Counted from the stretch's first letter, positions 16,751-26,355 are shown. The stretch: 64,000 bases of DNA from Rhizobium leguminosarum bv. trifolii WSM1325 (GCA_000023185.1 CP001624.1:434001-498000), one strand, 5' to 3'. Made by a program: numbers and translations. Notes: generated by a model from the sequence alone, not told the origin.

Positions 16751-17112
16751 CCATCCCGGCGACGTTTGCGGCGGAGGCCAGAGATTGGTTGAGGAGAAGT
16801 CGGAGTGGTCGAGCAAGCGCGTCATGAACGGAGCCGGAACGACGGGTTCATTCATCTTTCTATGCACACAGGATATCCACAGCCCGCCCACAGCCTAACC
16901 GCCCGGACCGTCTCGCTTTTCACCCGATCAAACGAACTTTGGGTGCGGCCGTACTGCAACTCTTCATACGAGTTTCATCACCCCGATACAGTGATGTGCT
17001 GTTGAGGCGTATCGTGACGAACTCCTTGAGCGCCAGGCGACGGGACGCTCGGAGTCGGGAAGCGGCCGGCGGACCTCGAAGGTCGCTTCCCGAAAGGCCT
17101 GGGAAAGATACG

Positions 17113-18021
17113 TCACTCAGGACCTGTGGACGCTTCCTCGCCAGGTCTCAGGGAAACGGACTTTCGTCGCTCGCGGGATTTCGCTGTTCTTCTGGCATCC
17201 CGCAGTTCGTCTAGCGTCGGCTGCCACCAGCCACGGATCTTCTCATATTCTCCCGGTGGATCTCGTAGCGGCCAGGTGTGCACCAGTTCCTCGAGCGTGG
17301 CGGCGCGCCATTCGGCCCAGACGTGTTCATCGCTCGCATCGGGGTGGTGTTCAACGACTTCTTCCGGATCGACGATCTCGCCCGTCACTTCGGTGATGAC
17401 AACGATTCCGAATGCCGAGGTCGCGACGGGCCTGCTGATGGGAGGAAGGTCGTCGCTCGACACCGGCAACCGACGCTTCTTTCGCTCCTGAGTGCGACGC
17501 CGTGCCTTCGCCTCCTCTTCGGTGCCCTTACGCACTTCGGCACGCTTGCGCCGCTCCTCGGGCTCTGCCCTCCTGGCCGCCTCTTCGATCGCCTCCCACC
17601 GGTGCTGAAGATCGTCGTACGATGCGAACGGAATTTCCCAAACCTTGTCGTCGCCGTTCCAGCGAGCGAAAGGTATCTGACGGAGCTCGTCAACGACCGT
17701 CCGGGAGAACGGCGTCTTGATTCGGAAGCCGCGGTCGTAGACCTGCAGGTATGAACTGAGGATCGGTTCGAACTGATAGGCGTCGCGCCCCCTTTCTTCT
17801 TCGAAGGGCGAGTGCCGAGCATCTTCCGAGGCAAGCCAGCGATCGATGCGGCGGCGCGCCGTCTTGCCGGGCACCGTCCATGCCTGGAGTGTGTCGCTCC
17901 ACCGCGCGTTCGGGAAGACTTCCCGGAACCTGGCGACGGTCATACGGTCGAACGCGAAGGCCACCGTTTCCTGTAACGGTTCGTCTGCTCCAGATTGCTG
18001 GCGTTGCTCGTCGGTCATCAA
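17113..18021 (-). CDS. HARP-like domain protein, unknown function
   Basis: 302 residues. The N-terminal segment (RFREVFPNARWSDTLQAWTV, about 31-50) and a second one (FARWNGDDKVWEIPF, about 117-131) look like tandem HARP-type repeats, known from SMARCAL1-like DNA-annealing enzymes and bacterial plasmid proteins. A very charged Arg/Glu linker (about 140-185) follows, then a globular C-terminus. There is no helicase or nuclease domain. Probably nucleic-acid binding, by inference only. Confidence 0.6.
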   Translation of the reverse strand: MMTDEQRQQSGADEPLQETVAFAFDRMTVARFREVFPNARWSDTLQAWTVPGKTARRRIDRWLASEDARHSPFEEERGRDAYQFEPILSSYLQVYDRGFRIKTPFSRTVVDELRQIPFARWNGDDKVWEIPFASYDDLQHRWEAIEEAARRAEPEERRKRAEVRKGTEEEAKARRRTQERKKRRLPVSSDDLPPISRPVATSAFGIVVITEVTGEIVDPEEVVEHHPDASDEHVWAEWRAATLEELVHTWPLRDPPGEYEKIRGWWQPTLDELRDARRTAKSRERRKSVSLRPGEEASTGPE

Positions 18022-18052
18022 AGGAAAACGGTCAAGTTGGCATGCGGTTCGC

Positions 18053-18649
18053 TCAAGGAAGGTTCTTCTTCAAGAAAGACAGGGCTTTCTGTGCGCCAGC
18101 GCTGGAGATCGTGTGTCCCGTTCCGCGCTCGACGTCCAGCTCGACCTTGAAGCCGGCCGTTCCGAGCTGCGCGGCGGCGAGCCTCGAAGCGATAGGCGGT
18201 ATGGTCGTATCGTTCTCTCCATGAACGAGCAGGATCGGCGTGCTCTTGCCTGAGGGCGAAATCGGCTGCGGCGGAAGGAGACCTGAGAACGCGACGAGCG
18301 CGCCGGCATGCCAGCGGCCGGAGGCAACCGCGTCGAGCGCGACGATGGCACCTTGCGAGACGCCGACGAAGGCAACCCTGTCATGAGCCTCGGCAAAACC
18401 TTCCCTGCGGACGACGTCGCTTATGAGAACGTCGAAGGCCTCGCGCGCGGTTCGGATACGTGCTGCATCGAGAGGGTTTCCCTCGGTCGAAAACCACTGG
18501 TGCCCATATCGATGATGCATCGGGGCTTCTGGAGCGACGAAGCGGGTGTTCGGAAGCTTTGGTCGCCATGATGACGCTAATGGCATGAGCTGAGCGCCAG
18601 ACGCCCCGATGCCGTGCAAGAATATGACGAGGTGATCGTGAGAGGCCAT
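18053..18649 (-). CDS. Phospholipase/carboxylesterase-family alpha/beta hydrolase
   Basis: 198 residues. LVIFLHGIGASG forms the oxyanion region (7-18), the nucleophile is in GVSQG (about 94-98), the acid in HGENDTTIPP and the histidine in GTGHTIS near 178. Related to YpfH/LysoPL-type esterases. Complete catalytic triad, cytoplasmic. It follows the HARP-like gene at 31 bp on the same strand and is probably transcribed first. Confidence 0.85.
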   Translation of the reverse strand: MASHDHLVIFLHGIGASGAQLMPLASSWRPKLPNTRFVAPEAPMHHRYGHQWFSTEGNPLDAARIRTAREAFDVLISDVVRREGFAEAHDRVAFVGVSQGAIVALDAVASGRWHAGALVAFSGLLPPQPISPSGKSTPILLVHGENDTTIPPIASRLAAAQLGTAGFKVELDVERGTGHTISSAGAQKALSFLKKNLP

Positions 18650-18916
18650 GGTTTTCCGTGGATTGCTGAAATGGACCGAGGGGGCTCACCCGAAGAAGGG
18701 GAGCCGCCCTCTCACCCGACGCTCGAGCATCGACGCGGACGCCGGCGGACATCTGCGGAGCTTCGCGATTATGGGGTGGCCCGACATAGATGGGTGCCGA
18801 TCGCGCCCTTCGCAAGCGCCCGCTCAAGGGCGGTACGCTACCAGACACTTCGCTCAAGGTGTTGAAGCGGCTTGGCAATCCACCCATATATGGGAAAACC
18901 CTCAAGGAACATTCCA

Positions 18917-19075
18917 ATGGTAAGCAGGATCAGACGCACTCTGACCGTGCAGGAACGCGCGGAAGCATTCGAGCGAACAAACAAGGCCGCGGCCGAAGCC
19001 GCTGAAGAGGAACGCAGACGACGCGAGGAGAAGAACGAACGCCTCCGACAGCTACGTGTCGCCTCTGAAAACTGA
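18917..19075 (+). CDS. Small charged coiled-coil protein
   Basis: 52 residues from ATG 18917 (CAAGGAACATTCC upstream). A single long helix rich in Arg/Glu (AAEAAEEERRRREEKNERLR). Followed after 30 bp by a small HTH gene in the same direction, so probably an operon. Function unknown. Confidence 0.5.
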   Translation: MVSRIRRTLTVQERAEAFERTNKAAAEAAEEERRRREEKNERLRQLRVASEN

Positions 19076-19105
19076 AGACCATTTTACAACGGAAACGGAC
19101 GAGAC

Positions 19106-19294
19106 ATGGAGCAGATCTCCACTCCCAAGACCGCGGCATCTCATCGCCGCGAGGCGCGGCTCGCCAAAGGCTACAGTCTGGAAGACCTTACTGTAGCCAC
19201 AGGCCTCACTCTGGCGGAACTCGCGGCTGCGGAGAAACCTGGCGCGCAGGTTCCTGACAACCACCTCGCACGTATCGACCACGCTCTCGCGTGA
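19106..19294 (+). CDS. Small XRE-like helix-turn-helix protein
   Basis: 62 residues; ARLAKGYSLEDLTVATGLTL is an HTH of the XRE type that fills most of the protein. Possibly an antitoxin-like or phage-type repressor without an attached toxin. Confidence 0.6.
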   Translation: MEQISTPKTAASHRREARLAKGYSLEDLTVATGLTLAELAAAEKPGAQVPDNHLARIDHALA

Positions 19295-19404
19295 GACGCG
19301 CTCGGTTGTCTCGAGCGCGACACCGGACCCGCGTATCGCAAAAATGCCTAATCACGAAACCAAGCATTACCTCGAAATGCAGCGGTTTCAGCCAATCCTC
19401 GCTT

Positions 19405-19625
19405 TCAAATAGCCGATCGCAAAATGGGAACGCCGCCGCCTATCAGAGCGACTTGGCGAATTCTTCTGAAGCTTCCAGGCTTGCCGACGTCCTCGAGCTT
19501 GTCGAGCACCGGGAGCCGATTTGCGTCTAATTCGTAAAGTTCGCCATGGTCTCGCATGCCTCGCCGGCTTTGTCCAACATCGTCGTTCCGTAGAAAATGC
19601 CCGCGATCAGCATTGGGTAAAGACT
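19405..19625 (-). pseudogene. Frameshifted gamma-glutamylcyclotransferase (AIG2-like) relic
   Basis: One frame gives YPMLIAGIFYGTTMLDKAGE; one base over it continues GELYELDANRLPVLDKLEDV and GKPGSFRRIRQVALIGGG. Together these follow the AIG2/GGACT fold order with its conserved GELY motif. The shift lies near 19545. The N-terminus (YGTL motif) is not recognisable upstream. Confidence 0.55.
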
Positions 19626-19796
19626 CGAACTTGGTTTCGAACTTGAGCACGCAGTGGAAGCTTTCCTAGACGCGCTTGCCGCGATCATGCAGTCGCGCAC
19701 GGTGTGCCAAAGCGTCGGCCTGGCCTTCTTCGAAGACGACCGTTCGACAGCGTCGGGAGTTGACAACAGCAACGGCGGATCGCTTCCGACCCGTTC

Positions 19797-20480
19797 CTAT
19801 GAGGCGAGCTCATGGACGAGGCCTCGCTCCGCCGGTCCGTATGCGGGTCCCGCAAATTCTTCGAGCGCTGCCCTGTCGCGGACTGTCACCAAACTCCGGT
19901 TGGAGTATATCAAGCGCTTTCCCTCCAGTACATGCAGCGCGTCCGTGACGCCCGAGCGACCGGACGCTATCATGACAGCCAGAAACTCATGCGTGACGTC
20001 GATGTGGTTGCCATCGACACGGTCGTCGATCATCAAGATCCACCGAGCGAGTCGCGCATCGACGTGGTGCACTGCATTTGACAGCGCCGTATATGCGGTC
20101 GGCGTGAAGAGACGCGCGGTGAAGGACTCGAGCGTCTCTCTCGATGACCGGCTTTCTTCAACCAAGCGCCGGAGAGCATCCACCCGAAACCTGCATCATG
20201 AACTCGAAGGGCTGCCGGCTGGCGTCGGCCATCGTTGCCAAGGGGGTGACGCCCTCACGGCCGATAAGGCCGACTTCCGCTCGTTCGCCGACAGGGGATA
20301 CCGCCACCATTGAGGCGACGCCGGCCTCCGGGAAGTAGTGATAGGCGATCGCGCTGTCCTTGTGACCGATCTGAAAGTCCCGAGGTAGATCGATCGGCTG
20401 GAGGTGGAACCAGCGCCCAGGCATCGACGGAAAGAGACGAGAAGATCATTTCGAATTTCGGACTGAAGGATGACGATGCC
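19797..20480 (-). pseudogene. Frameshifted Crp/Fnr-family regulator
   Basis: The N-terminal barrel (PIDLPRDFQIGHKDSAIAYH, then GREGVTPLATMAD) and the C-terminal HTH part (HVDARLARWILMIDDRVDG, THEFLAVMIASGRSGVTDAL) lie in different frames, joined near 20165 by a one-base shift. A second shift probably separates the first residues (MIFSSLSVDAWALV near 20450) from the barrel. Same subfamily as the intact gene at 7254-7979. Confidence 0.75.
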
Positions 20481-20661
20481 CCCCAAGGATGTGGCAAGAG
20501 CAGAGCGTCTCCCAGTCGCGCGCGCCGGTAAAGTTACACACGATACCCGGACTATCCTGCTTCCCGCGACCGCAAGGACGTTCCGATCCTCTTCGTCCGG
20601 CGCCGTACGGAAACCCTCTCGTCTCTCCGACGTTCCCATGGAATGTCACCGGGAGGTTCCC

Positions 20662-20853
20662 ATGCTATCAAGACTCTCCGTTATCGGCGCTATCGCAGGG
20701 CTGCTGTTCCTATTCGCGGGACTCGTCCAGTCTGGAACATATGTAGCGGCAACCGCTATCGGCATGGCGGCGCTCCTCGCTCTGGCCTGCATCCTCATCC
20801 GACTGAAGCAATGTCGACCCGATATTCTCGGAGCCGGTCGGAAGCTGCCATGA
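20662..20853 (+). CDS. Small membrane protein with two helices
   Basis: 63 residues from ATG 20662 after GGGAGG. Two hydrophobic spans (IGAIAGLLFLFAGLV and AATAIGMAALLALACILI) with a basic tail. Function unknown. Confidence 0.5.
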   Translation: MLSRLSVIGAIAGLLFLFAGLVQSGTYVAATAIGMAALLALACILIRLKQCRPDILGAGRKLP

Positions 20854-21054
20854 CTGAACCCGCTTCTGGCCGCGTCGGTCCCGCCTCGCCTTCCTATTTC
20901 TGCCTGGTGTCCGCCCTTACTCCTGGCGTTTGCCCTGCCGGCATCTGGACGGCCTTGAAGCGAGCATGGTGCGCTCCCAGGGTGCGGTCGGAACGAACCG
21001 CGGACGTGGAGGTTAATCGGTGCATCAGCAACCGCGTCAAGCGGGGAGAATCCG

Positions 21055-21433
21055 ATGAACCGCCGTAACATGCTGAAGATCGCAGCCGTCGCACGTTCGC
21101 GAAGTGGGGCAGGAGACGATTGCCGACATCCTGAAGTCCATGGAGATGGGCGGCAAGGCCGAAGGTACATTGAAGCCACCGTCGAACGAGGATGTCGAGA
21201 AGATGCTCGACGCCGAAGGCGTCTCTCGACGAGTTGAAGAACGCTTCCGGCAGGGAGTTCGACGCCGCTACCTTACCGCGCAGCTCGACGGACACAATAA
21301 GCTGCTGACGATCCAGGAGGACTACTTGAAAGTTAGTCAGGACAGAGTGCACCTCAGCGTCACCAAGCTGGCCCGCGGTCAGATCAAGGAGCATATCGAT
21401 CATCTCGACACGCTGAAGCCGAAGGCGGGCTGA
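21055..21433 (+). pseudogene. Frame-disrupted DUF4142 family protein
   Basis: Begins MNRRNMLKIAAVA, a signal peptide start, but the continuation (VGQETIADILKSMEMGGKAE) is in another frame. The middle reads SLDELKNASGREFDA only in a third frame before returning to YLTAQLDGHNKLLTIQEDYL. The pieces in order resemble periplasmic DUF4142 proteins. At least three indels; the last two partly compensate each other. Confidence 0.55.
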
Positions 21434-21503
21434 ATTCTTCGCGAGTTGACAATCCAACTGTCATGAGCGTCGGTGACCACGGATGTACTGGCACCACGCG
21501 CCA

Positions 21504-21528
21504 AGGCCGGGACCAGTTCCCGGCCTTT
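21504..21528. terminator. Hairpin between convergent relics
   Basis: AGGCCGGGA-ccag-TTCCCGGCCT with a short T/A tail; could act in either direction between the DUF4142 and response regulator relics. Confidence 0.5.
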
Positions 21529-21534
21529 CGGTAT

Positions 21535-21874
21535 CTAGCTTTCGGCGACGGCGGCAACGAGCGCCCTTTGCGACTGTGCCTGTCCGAACGGTTTGGCGAG
21601 CCTCGGCAGCGTCGATTCCTCATCGCTTGGAAGATCGCCGTAGCCTGTCGCCAGGATCACCGGAATTCCGGGGTAGCGGTCGATGATTATGCGGGCGAGA
21701 TCGGATCCCGAGGGTCGCGGAGACCGATTAGTGGCGCAAATGCAGGCGCTTGTCTCCGGTTGTTTGGGCGCATCGATCCACTACATGTGTCTCCAAGCAC
21801 AAAGACTTCGACGAGGTACTCGAGCTAGGTCCGTTGCCGGACGTCGTCATCACGGATCACGCGATGCCTCATAC
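21535..21874 (-). pseudogene. Response-regulator receiver domain split by an internal inversion
   Basis: On the minus strand 21711-21535 encodes SGSDLARIIIDRYPGIPVIL and LATGYGDLPSDEESTLPRLA, then KPFG, the C-terminal half of a receiver domain. On the plus strand about 21791-21874 encodes HKDFDEVLELGPLPDVVITD followed by HAMPHT, the middle of the same fold with the phospho-acceptor Asp. The order ...HAMPHT + SGSDLARI... is restored if about 150 bp (21715-21874) are flipped. The extreme N-terminus is missing. Confidence 0.6.
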
Positions 21875-21909
21875 GGCGTCAATCCCAGCAATTGCGAACG
21901 CCAGGCGCG

Positions 21910-22308
21910 TCAGGCAGACGCGTTGTTGCGCTGCGCCTTTTCGTCCGCGACGTCCTCGACGCATTCCGCCTTTTCGGCGAGCGTCCTGCTCATCTCGCGC
22001 AAGGACTCCTCGTCGAGCCTTTCGATGCCTACAAACTTGTTTTGAGCCTGCGACGTCAGGATCAGTTCGTCCAGCTTGGCCTGTAGCGCCTTGCCGTCTC
22101 TGTTCTGCGAATTCTGAAGGACGAACACCATCAGGAAGGTAATGATCGTCGTCGAGGTGTTGATGACGAGCTGCCAGGTCTCGGAATAGCCGAAGAAAGG
22201 GCCTGAGACCGCCCAGGCAAGGACGAGCGCGGCCGCCAGCACGAAGGTGCCAGGCTTGCCGGAGAGATCTGCGATGGCAGTGGCGAATTTTGAAAAGAAC
22301 TTCGACAT
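21910..22308 (-). CDS. Low-affinity iron permease family membrane protein
   Basis: 132 residues: an amphipathic start (MSKFFSKFATAIADLSGKPG), two membrane helices (FVLAAALVLAWAVSGPFFGY and VINTSTTIITFLMVFVLQNS), then NRDGKALQAKLDELI and a charged tail. This is the typical short bacterial form of the family, possibly moving Fe or Cu at low affinity; transport is not proven for bacterial members. Confidence 0.75.
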   Translation of the reverse strand: MSKFFSKFATAIADLSGKPGTFVLAAALVLAWAVSGPFFGYSETWQLVINTSTTIITFLMVFVLQNSQNRDGKALQAKLDELILTSQAQNKFVGIERLDEESLREMSRTLAEKAECVEDVADEKAQRNNASA

Positions 22309-22397
22309 GGTATCTCCTGTGCTCCCTGCTCAGGAAAACGTGGTCAAGCGTAAAGGAGTTCCGCACCAGGGACTTAGGTCCGGGAAAGAGGTCTCAT

Positions 22398-22905
22398 CTA
22401 GCGGACCTGAAACAAAAAAGCAGCCGTCTCCATGATTTCTAGCTGGACGGAGAACCGCTCTCCCAGCAGTTTCTTGGATGCGGCGCGAGTCTCGTCGGCG
22501 CCGCTGCAGACGGCGTCTTTCAGCAGGATGACTTGGTAGCCCAGGTCGATGGCTCCGTAGATCGCGGCGCTTACGCAGACATCGGTTTCACCGCCGGTCA
22601 CAACCAGCGTTCGGACGCGCTCGCTTTGAAGCTGGCCGTCCAGCCTTCCGTCCACCCAGGGCGAGTATGCCGATTTGTCGAAGACGCGCGCGGGCGGAAC
22701 GAGACTGCGCAATTCGGGCAGGAGGTCGACAAGCTCCGAGTGCAGGTGCTCGCCCGTCATCATCCACCACTTCTCATAGTAGGCCCTCCACGTTCCGCGT
22801 GCCGCCGCCGGGTTCGGCGGCGGGCACGAACCGCGTGAAGATCGTCCTCTCCGGGTAGCCCGTGGAGAGTTCGATAACCGCGGTGACGTCCAAGTTCTAA
22901 CGCAA
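22398..22905 (-). pseudogene. Truncated, frameshifted isochorismatase-family cysteine hydrolase
   Basis: The C-terminal two thirds are clear: WRAYYEKWWMMTGEHLHSEL, KSAYSPW, VVTGGETDVCVSAAIYGAID (nucleophile Cys in TDVC). The preceding part (ELSTGYPERTIFTRFVP) lies in another frame, separated by a one-base shift near 22825. The true N-terminus with the catalytic Asp is absent; upstream sequence belongs to an SDR gene. Confidence 0.65.
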
Positions 22906-23428
22906 GCTGCTCGGTCATCGCGACCTGAGCGGCCTTGGTGGCGCTGTAGGCTGTCGCACCGGGATCGGTGAACGTCCTGACACCATTGATGGACGACACA
23001 ACGACGATCGCCCCGCCGCCGTTCGCCTTGAGGAGAGGAACAGTCTTGTTGAGCGCCAGGTACGTGCCGCGCAGGTTGACCCGGATAGTGGTATCCCACT
23101 CGTCAGGCGTCAGATCGTCGACAGGCGCCCACACGCCGTTAATGCCGGCGTTGGCCACGACCGCATCCAGCCGGCCAAACCGCGTAGCGATATCCTCGGC
23201 TGCGCGGCCCATGTCAGCTTCGGACGAGAGGTCGCCACCTATGCAAAGCACGCGTTCACGGTCCACGAGAGTTGTCGCTATCGACTTCAAGGCTTCGAGG
23301 TCTTGGTCGAAGAGAGCGAGGTCATGTCCGCGCGACGCGAGGAGCCGTGCAGTTGCCAGCCCTATACCTGAACCCGCGCCAGTTATGATGAAGTGGACGG
23401 GAACCCGCTCGGCATCTGTGCATTTCAA
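22900..23428 (-). pseudogene. C-terminally truncated SDR oxidoreductase
   Basis: Starts with HFIITGAGSGIGLATARLLA (NAD(P)-binding), then NAGINGVW and the active-site YSATK. After ALELGRH (about 22905) the usual RVN.. PG segment is lost and the sequence passes into the isochorismatase relic. The active site is present but a third of the protein is missing. Confidence 0.65.
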
Positions 23429-23451
23429 CGTTTTCGAACAGGAGACATAGA

Positions 23452-23745
23452 ATGCAGATCTTAGACACTCGCGTAGGCAATGTTCACGAAGGCACGATCA
23501 CCGTTGAATTCACCGGGGAAGGTAATGAAGCGGTCTCCGTTCGCATGGCCACCGACGGCAGCGTCGACGGCGACGGTGCCGTGCGTCGGGCGAAGGCCTT
23601 GATGGTTCAGATCGCGACGTTCGGCGACGACGATGCTTCTGAGACCGATGAACCGCCCGCCATGACCGGACCCGAGGATGACGTCCTTGTCACTTCTCCC
23701 TCGGCGGCCAGCGACGCACCGGTGATGAACATGCCGCGGAACTGA
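23452..23745 (+). CDS. Small Ku-neighbour-type protein, family member 1
   Basis: 97 residues, ATG 23452 after AGGAGACATAGA. The core (GTITVEFTGEGNEAVSVRMA, then RRAKALMVQIATFGDD) aligns with the proteins at 31959 and 40335: a strand-rich half with EAVS, then a helix ending RAK..MVQ. The C-terminal tail differs. Function unknown; the family recurs here near DNA repair genes. Confidence 0.65.
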   Translation: MQILDTRVGNVHEGTITVEFTGEGNEAVSVRMATDGSVDGDGAVRRAKALMVQIATFGDDDASETDEPPAMTGPEDDVLVTSPSAASDAPVMNMPRN

Positions 23746-23769
23746 TTCATTGAGCTGTCCTGTCGCTTT

Positions 23770-24128
23770 CGCAACAGCTTTCCGCTCGGCCGCGGGCGTC
23801 ACCACTTCTTTCCCAAAAGGTCTTTCAAGGCAGCATTGTCGAGCATCGCATCCGCCAGAAGCCGCTTCAGCTTCGTGTTCTCGTCCTCAAGCGTCTTCAG
23901 CCGCTTGGCCTCGGACACCTCCATGCCGCCGTACTTGGCCTTCCATTTATAGATGCTGGCATCGCTGACGCCATGCTTGCGGCAAAGCACCGAGACCGGC
24001 GTGCCTGCCTCGTGCTCCTTCAATATGCCGATGATCTGTTCGTCTGTGAAACGATTGCGCTTCATCCTCTGGTCCTCTCAAGGGCCAGAGCTTACTTCAA
24101 AATGGATTATTTCAACGGGGCAAGGTCA
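23770..24128 (-). mobile_element. IS3-family insertion sequence remnant (copy 1)
   Basis: Contains the terminal end TGACCTTGCCCCGTTGAAAT (minus strand from 24128), the complete orfA and the first few codons of orfB (MVTPAAERKAVA), then breaks at about 23770. Nearly identical to 36577-37097. Confidence 0.85.
23799..24065 (-). CDS. IS3-family transposase OrfA (helix-turn-helix protein)
   Basis: 88 residues: the HTH (RFTDEQIIGILKEHEAG, CRKHGVSDASIYKWKAKYGG) then a leucine zipper (LKTLEDENTKLKRLLADAML). Complete, but orfB with the DDE catalytic domain is missing, so the element cannot move by itself. Confidence 0.9.
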   Translation of the reverse strand: MKRNRFTDEQIIGILKEHEAGTPVSVLCRKHGVSDASIYKWKAKYGGMEVSEAKRLKTLEDENTKLKRLLADAMLDNAALKDLLGKKW

Positions 24129-24202
24129 CGTCTCCAGGATGAACTCAGCAAACTCATCGCTATTCAGCTCAGCCCAACGTCGGCGTTCCAGAGCGGAGCC
24201 CA

Positions 24203-25099
24203 CTAAAAACTGGGAGGAACCACCAGCACATCACTCTCGATCTCATTCACAACTCGAGATGACACGCTGCCCAGGAGGAAATTCATCACGTCTGTGCGGC
24301 CATGGGTCCCAACAATGACAAGGTCGAGGTCCCCCTGGTCTACCACTGGGCGCAGGGCGTCCACCACGTCACCATGTCTCACAGTGATATCGAACCTGTT
24401 CGGCGCGGCCGCGCCAGCGGCCTCGACGGCGAACCGCGCGCATTGATCGATCGCGAACCGTTCAACTTGGCGTAGGTAAGCCGCCTTATCCTCCGCCCAC
24501 ATCCGGTAAGGCGGGTCGATTACGTGAAAAAGTCCATGCCGGCCATTGGGGAACCAATTCAGGGCAACCTGCAAAGCGGTGCTAGAGGACGCCGTTAGGT
24601 CGGTGGCCACCAACATTCGTGACCTCGTGTCGAGGAGCTTCTTCTTCACCACGAGCACCGGAACAATTGATGACCGCGCCAGAGCCATGACGGTGCTGCC
24701 CATCGGCAGTACGCCCAGTATCATGCTTCTTGCCAGGCCGGTGACGATCAGATCAGCCCGCTCTCTCGTGGCCAGTGCCTGAACCACTGTTGCCGGTCTT
24801 CCGCTTTTGACGAGAACGGACGAACGAAGACCCTCGATCCCCGCCAGATCCTCGCGCAGGCGCTTGGCTTTTCGGCGCGCAGCGATCTGATGAGCATGGC
24901 GGATCGAGGCGTTGGCAGCTATGCCGGCATCGTCGATTGCGTGAACAGCTGTGAGACTGGCACTCCATTCGATGGCAAGCTGCACCGCGCGATCCTGCGC
25001 GCGATCACATCGCGCCGTGAAGTCGGTGGCGAAAACAATATGACTTGGTATCTGGTTGACGACTGCATCGCCCGACACATCCAGTGAAGGATTGAACAT
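24203..25099 (-). CDS. Universal stress protein with two UspA domains
   Basis: 298 residues. Domain 1 (about 18-150) begins HIVFATDFTARCDRAQDRAV; domain 2 (about 160-298) begins RMLVATDLTASSS and carries the ATP-binding pattern GTHGRTDVMNFLLGSVSSRV near its end. Domain 1 has VTGLARSMILGVLPMGS in the matching place. Tandem Usp proteins commonly respond to stress, oxygen limitation or stationary phase. Monocistronic. Confidence 0.92.
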   Translation of the reverse strand: MFNPSLDVSGDAVVNQIPSHIVFATDFTARCDRAQDRAVQLAIEWSASLTAVHAIDDAGIAANASIRHAHQIAARRKAKRLREDLAGIEGLRSSVLVKSGRPATVVQALATRERADLIVTGLARSMILGVLPMGSTVMALARSSIVPVLVVKKKLLDTRSRMLVATDLTASSSTALQVALNWFPNGRHGLFHVIDPPYRMWAEDKAAYLRQVERFAIDQCARFAVEAAGAAAPNRFDITVRHGDVVDALRPVVDQGDLDLVIVGTHGRTDVMNFLLGSVSSRVVNEIESDVLVVPPSF

Positions 25100-25711
25100 G
25101 TTTCTATTCCCATGATCTGAGACGCGTCGGTCGCTTGATGCGGTCCGGCACGTCGGCGGCAGGCTTTGCCGACCGCATGGCTACGTTCTTCGCGACCGCA
25201 GATCGCTGAATGTTCCAGCACAGTTGCGGTTTCGCAAACTCGTCGCGTACAAAAGCAGGAGCTATATAGATTGAACCCAAGACGCGGGAGCGACAGAACC
25301 CGGTCCGGGTCTAGTGCTCCGCGATAGAGCAGATCCGGATGCAAGAGCAGGAGTATATCTCTCGGGTCTTCATAACTCCATCTTCGCCCGCGAGCATCAA
25401 CGAGTCAAGTCGAGGGGACTGGGACGCATAAGCGAAACGGCGGGAACCCCGGTGATCCCCATGACGGCGGCGATGCTGCGCGACCAGAAGATGACGCTAC
25501 CCGACGTCGGCAGCGAAGGCTTGTTTCCGACCCCATCCCCCGCGACGCTTGCGGCGAGAGCTACACTGTCGTGCAGGTGCCCGGTACAGATCCATCGTCG
25601 GCTCGAATTAACTCGTATAATTTTATTGGAAATCCTACCGCAACCATAACTTGTCCCATCTTCTTGTGGTGTATGTTTTGTTCCCTGCCGTCGCGAGATC
25701 TCGGCTCGGCG
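25100..25711. other. No supported gene
   Basis: Only short, poorly supported frames. A 30-codon frame near 25338 (MQEQEYISRVFITPSSPASI) has some protein character but no partner sequence. Includes the upstream region of the universal stress protein gene. Confidence 0.4.
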
Positions 25712-26161
25712 TCAATCCTGGTTTGGTAACGGCTTCCCCTCGTAGCGCACGCGAAAATTCCTTCTGTGAAAATCCTGCTCGAAGCAGACGAAGATGAGCT
25801 CCAGGTCATTGGCGCTGTCGCGCTTCCCAAGGAGGCTTAGCGTGACAACGATAACGCCGCTGTATCCGCGCGTTAGGCGGAAAGCCGCGTTGCGGATGTC
25901 AGTCCCTACCGGATCCTTCCGGTCTTCGCGGCGCTCATAGATGACCCAGAAGCGGGCAGCATCCCAAGTCTGCCGTAGGATTTGACTGACCTCTGCCTTG
26001 AACTCTTCGGCATGCATTGCCGGACCCCAAGACAATGCCGTCTCGCCCGCATCGCTCGCGACATTGAGGTAACCGTCATATTGGTAAACGCCTGACAGTG
26101 ACCGCTCGATCATCTCGAATGCGGTGTTTTCGCTGATTGTTGTTTTGAAGAGAATTGCCAT
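25712..26161 (-). CDS. Unrecognised 149-residue protein
   Basis: Starts MAILFKTTISENTAFEMIER at ATG 26161; an alternative GTG lies at 26179. The mixed alpha/beta composition with strands (GYSGVIVVTLSLLG, LELIFVCFEQDF) suggests a compact soluble domain. No family recognised. Confidence 0.6.
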   Translation of the reverse strand: MAILFKTTISENTAFEMIERSLSGVYQYDGYLNVASDAGETALSWGPAMHAEEFKAEVSQILRQTWDAARFWVIYERREDRKDPVGTDIRNAAFRLTRGYSGVIVVTLSLLGKRDSANDLELIFVCFEQDFHRRNFRVRYEGKPLPNQD

Positions 26162-26238
26162 GAAATCGCTGCCTGCCACTGCCGATATGTCGATGAGATG
26201 GCGAGATTACTGGGTGTCGCTTGGGTCAGCAACGAAGA

Positions 26239-26355
26239 CTTGGTCATCACGATAATCGTAACGAACGGCTGACGCGTAGAGATCGTTGTAAGGCCGTGCT
26301 CATTAACGTTCGCGCCATCTCAAAGCGACCGTCTTCTTCAGACCTTCCAACATCG
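26239..26355. repeat. Short repeat, copy 1 (partner about 28643-28790)
   Basis: GATCGTAACGAACGGCTGA, CGCGTAGAGATC and GTTCGCGCC.TCTCAAAGCGA occur in the same order here and at 28643-28790, with small insertions there. Both copies encode a PYNDLYA/PDNDLYAF-SAVRYD relic on the minus strand. Confidence 0.6.

Noticed and set aside
25314..25649. Plus-strand frame of 111 codons in the gap before 25712
   Set aside because: Mixed composition without start signal; no similarity recognised.
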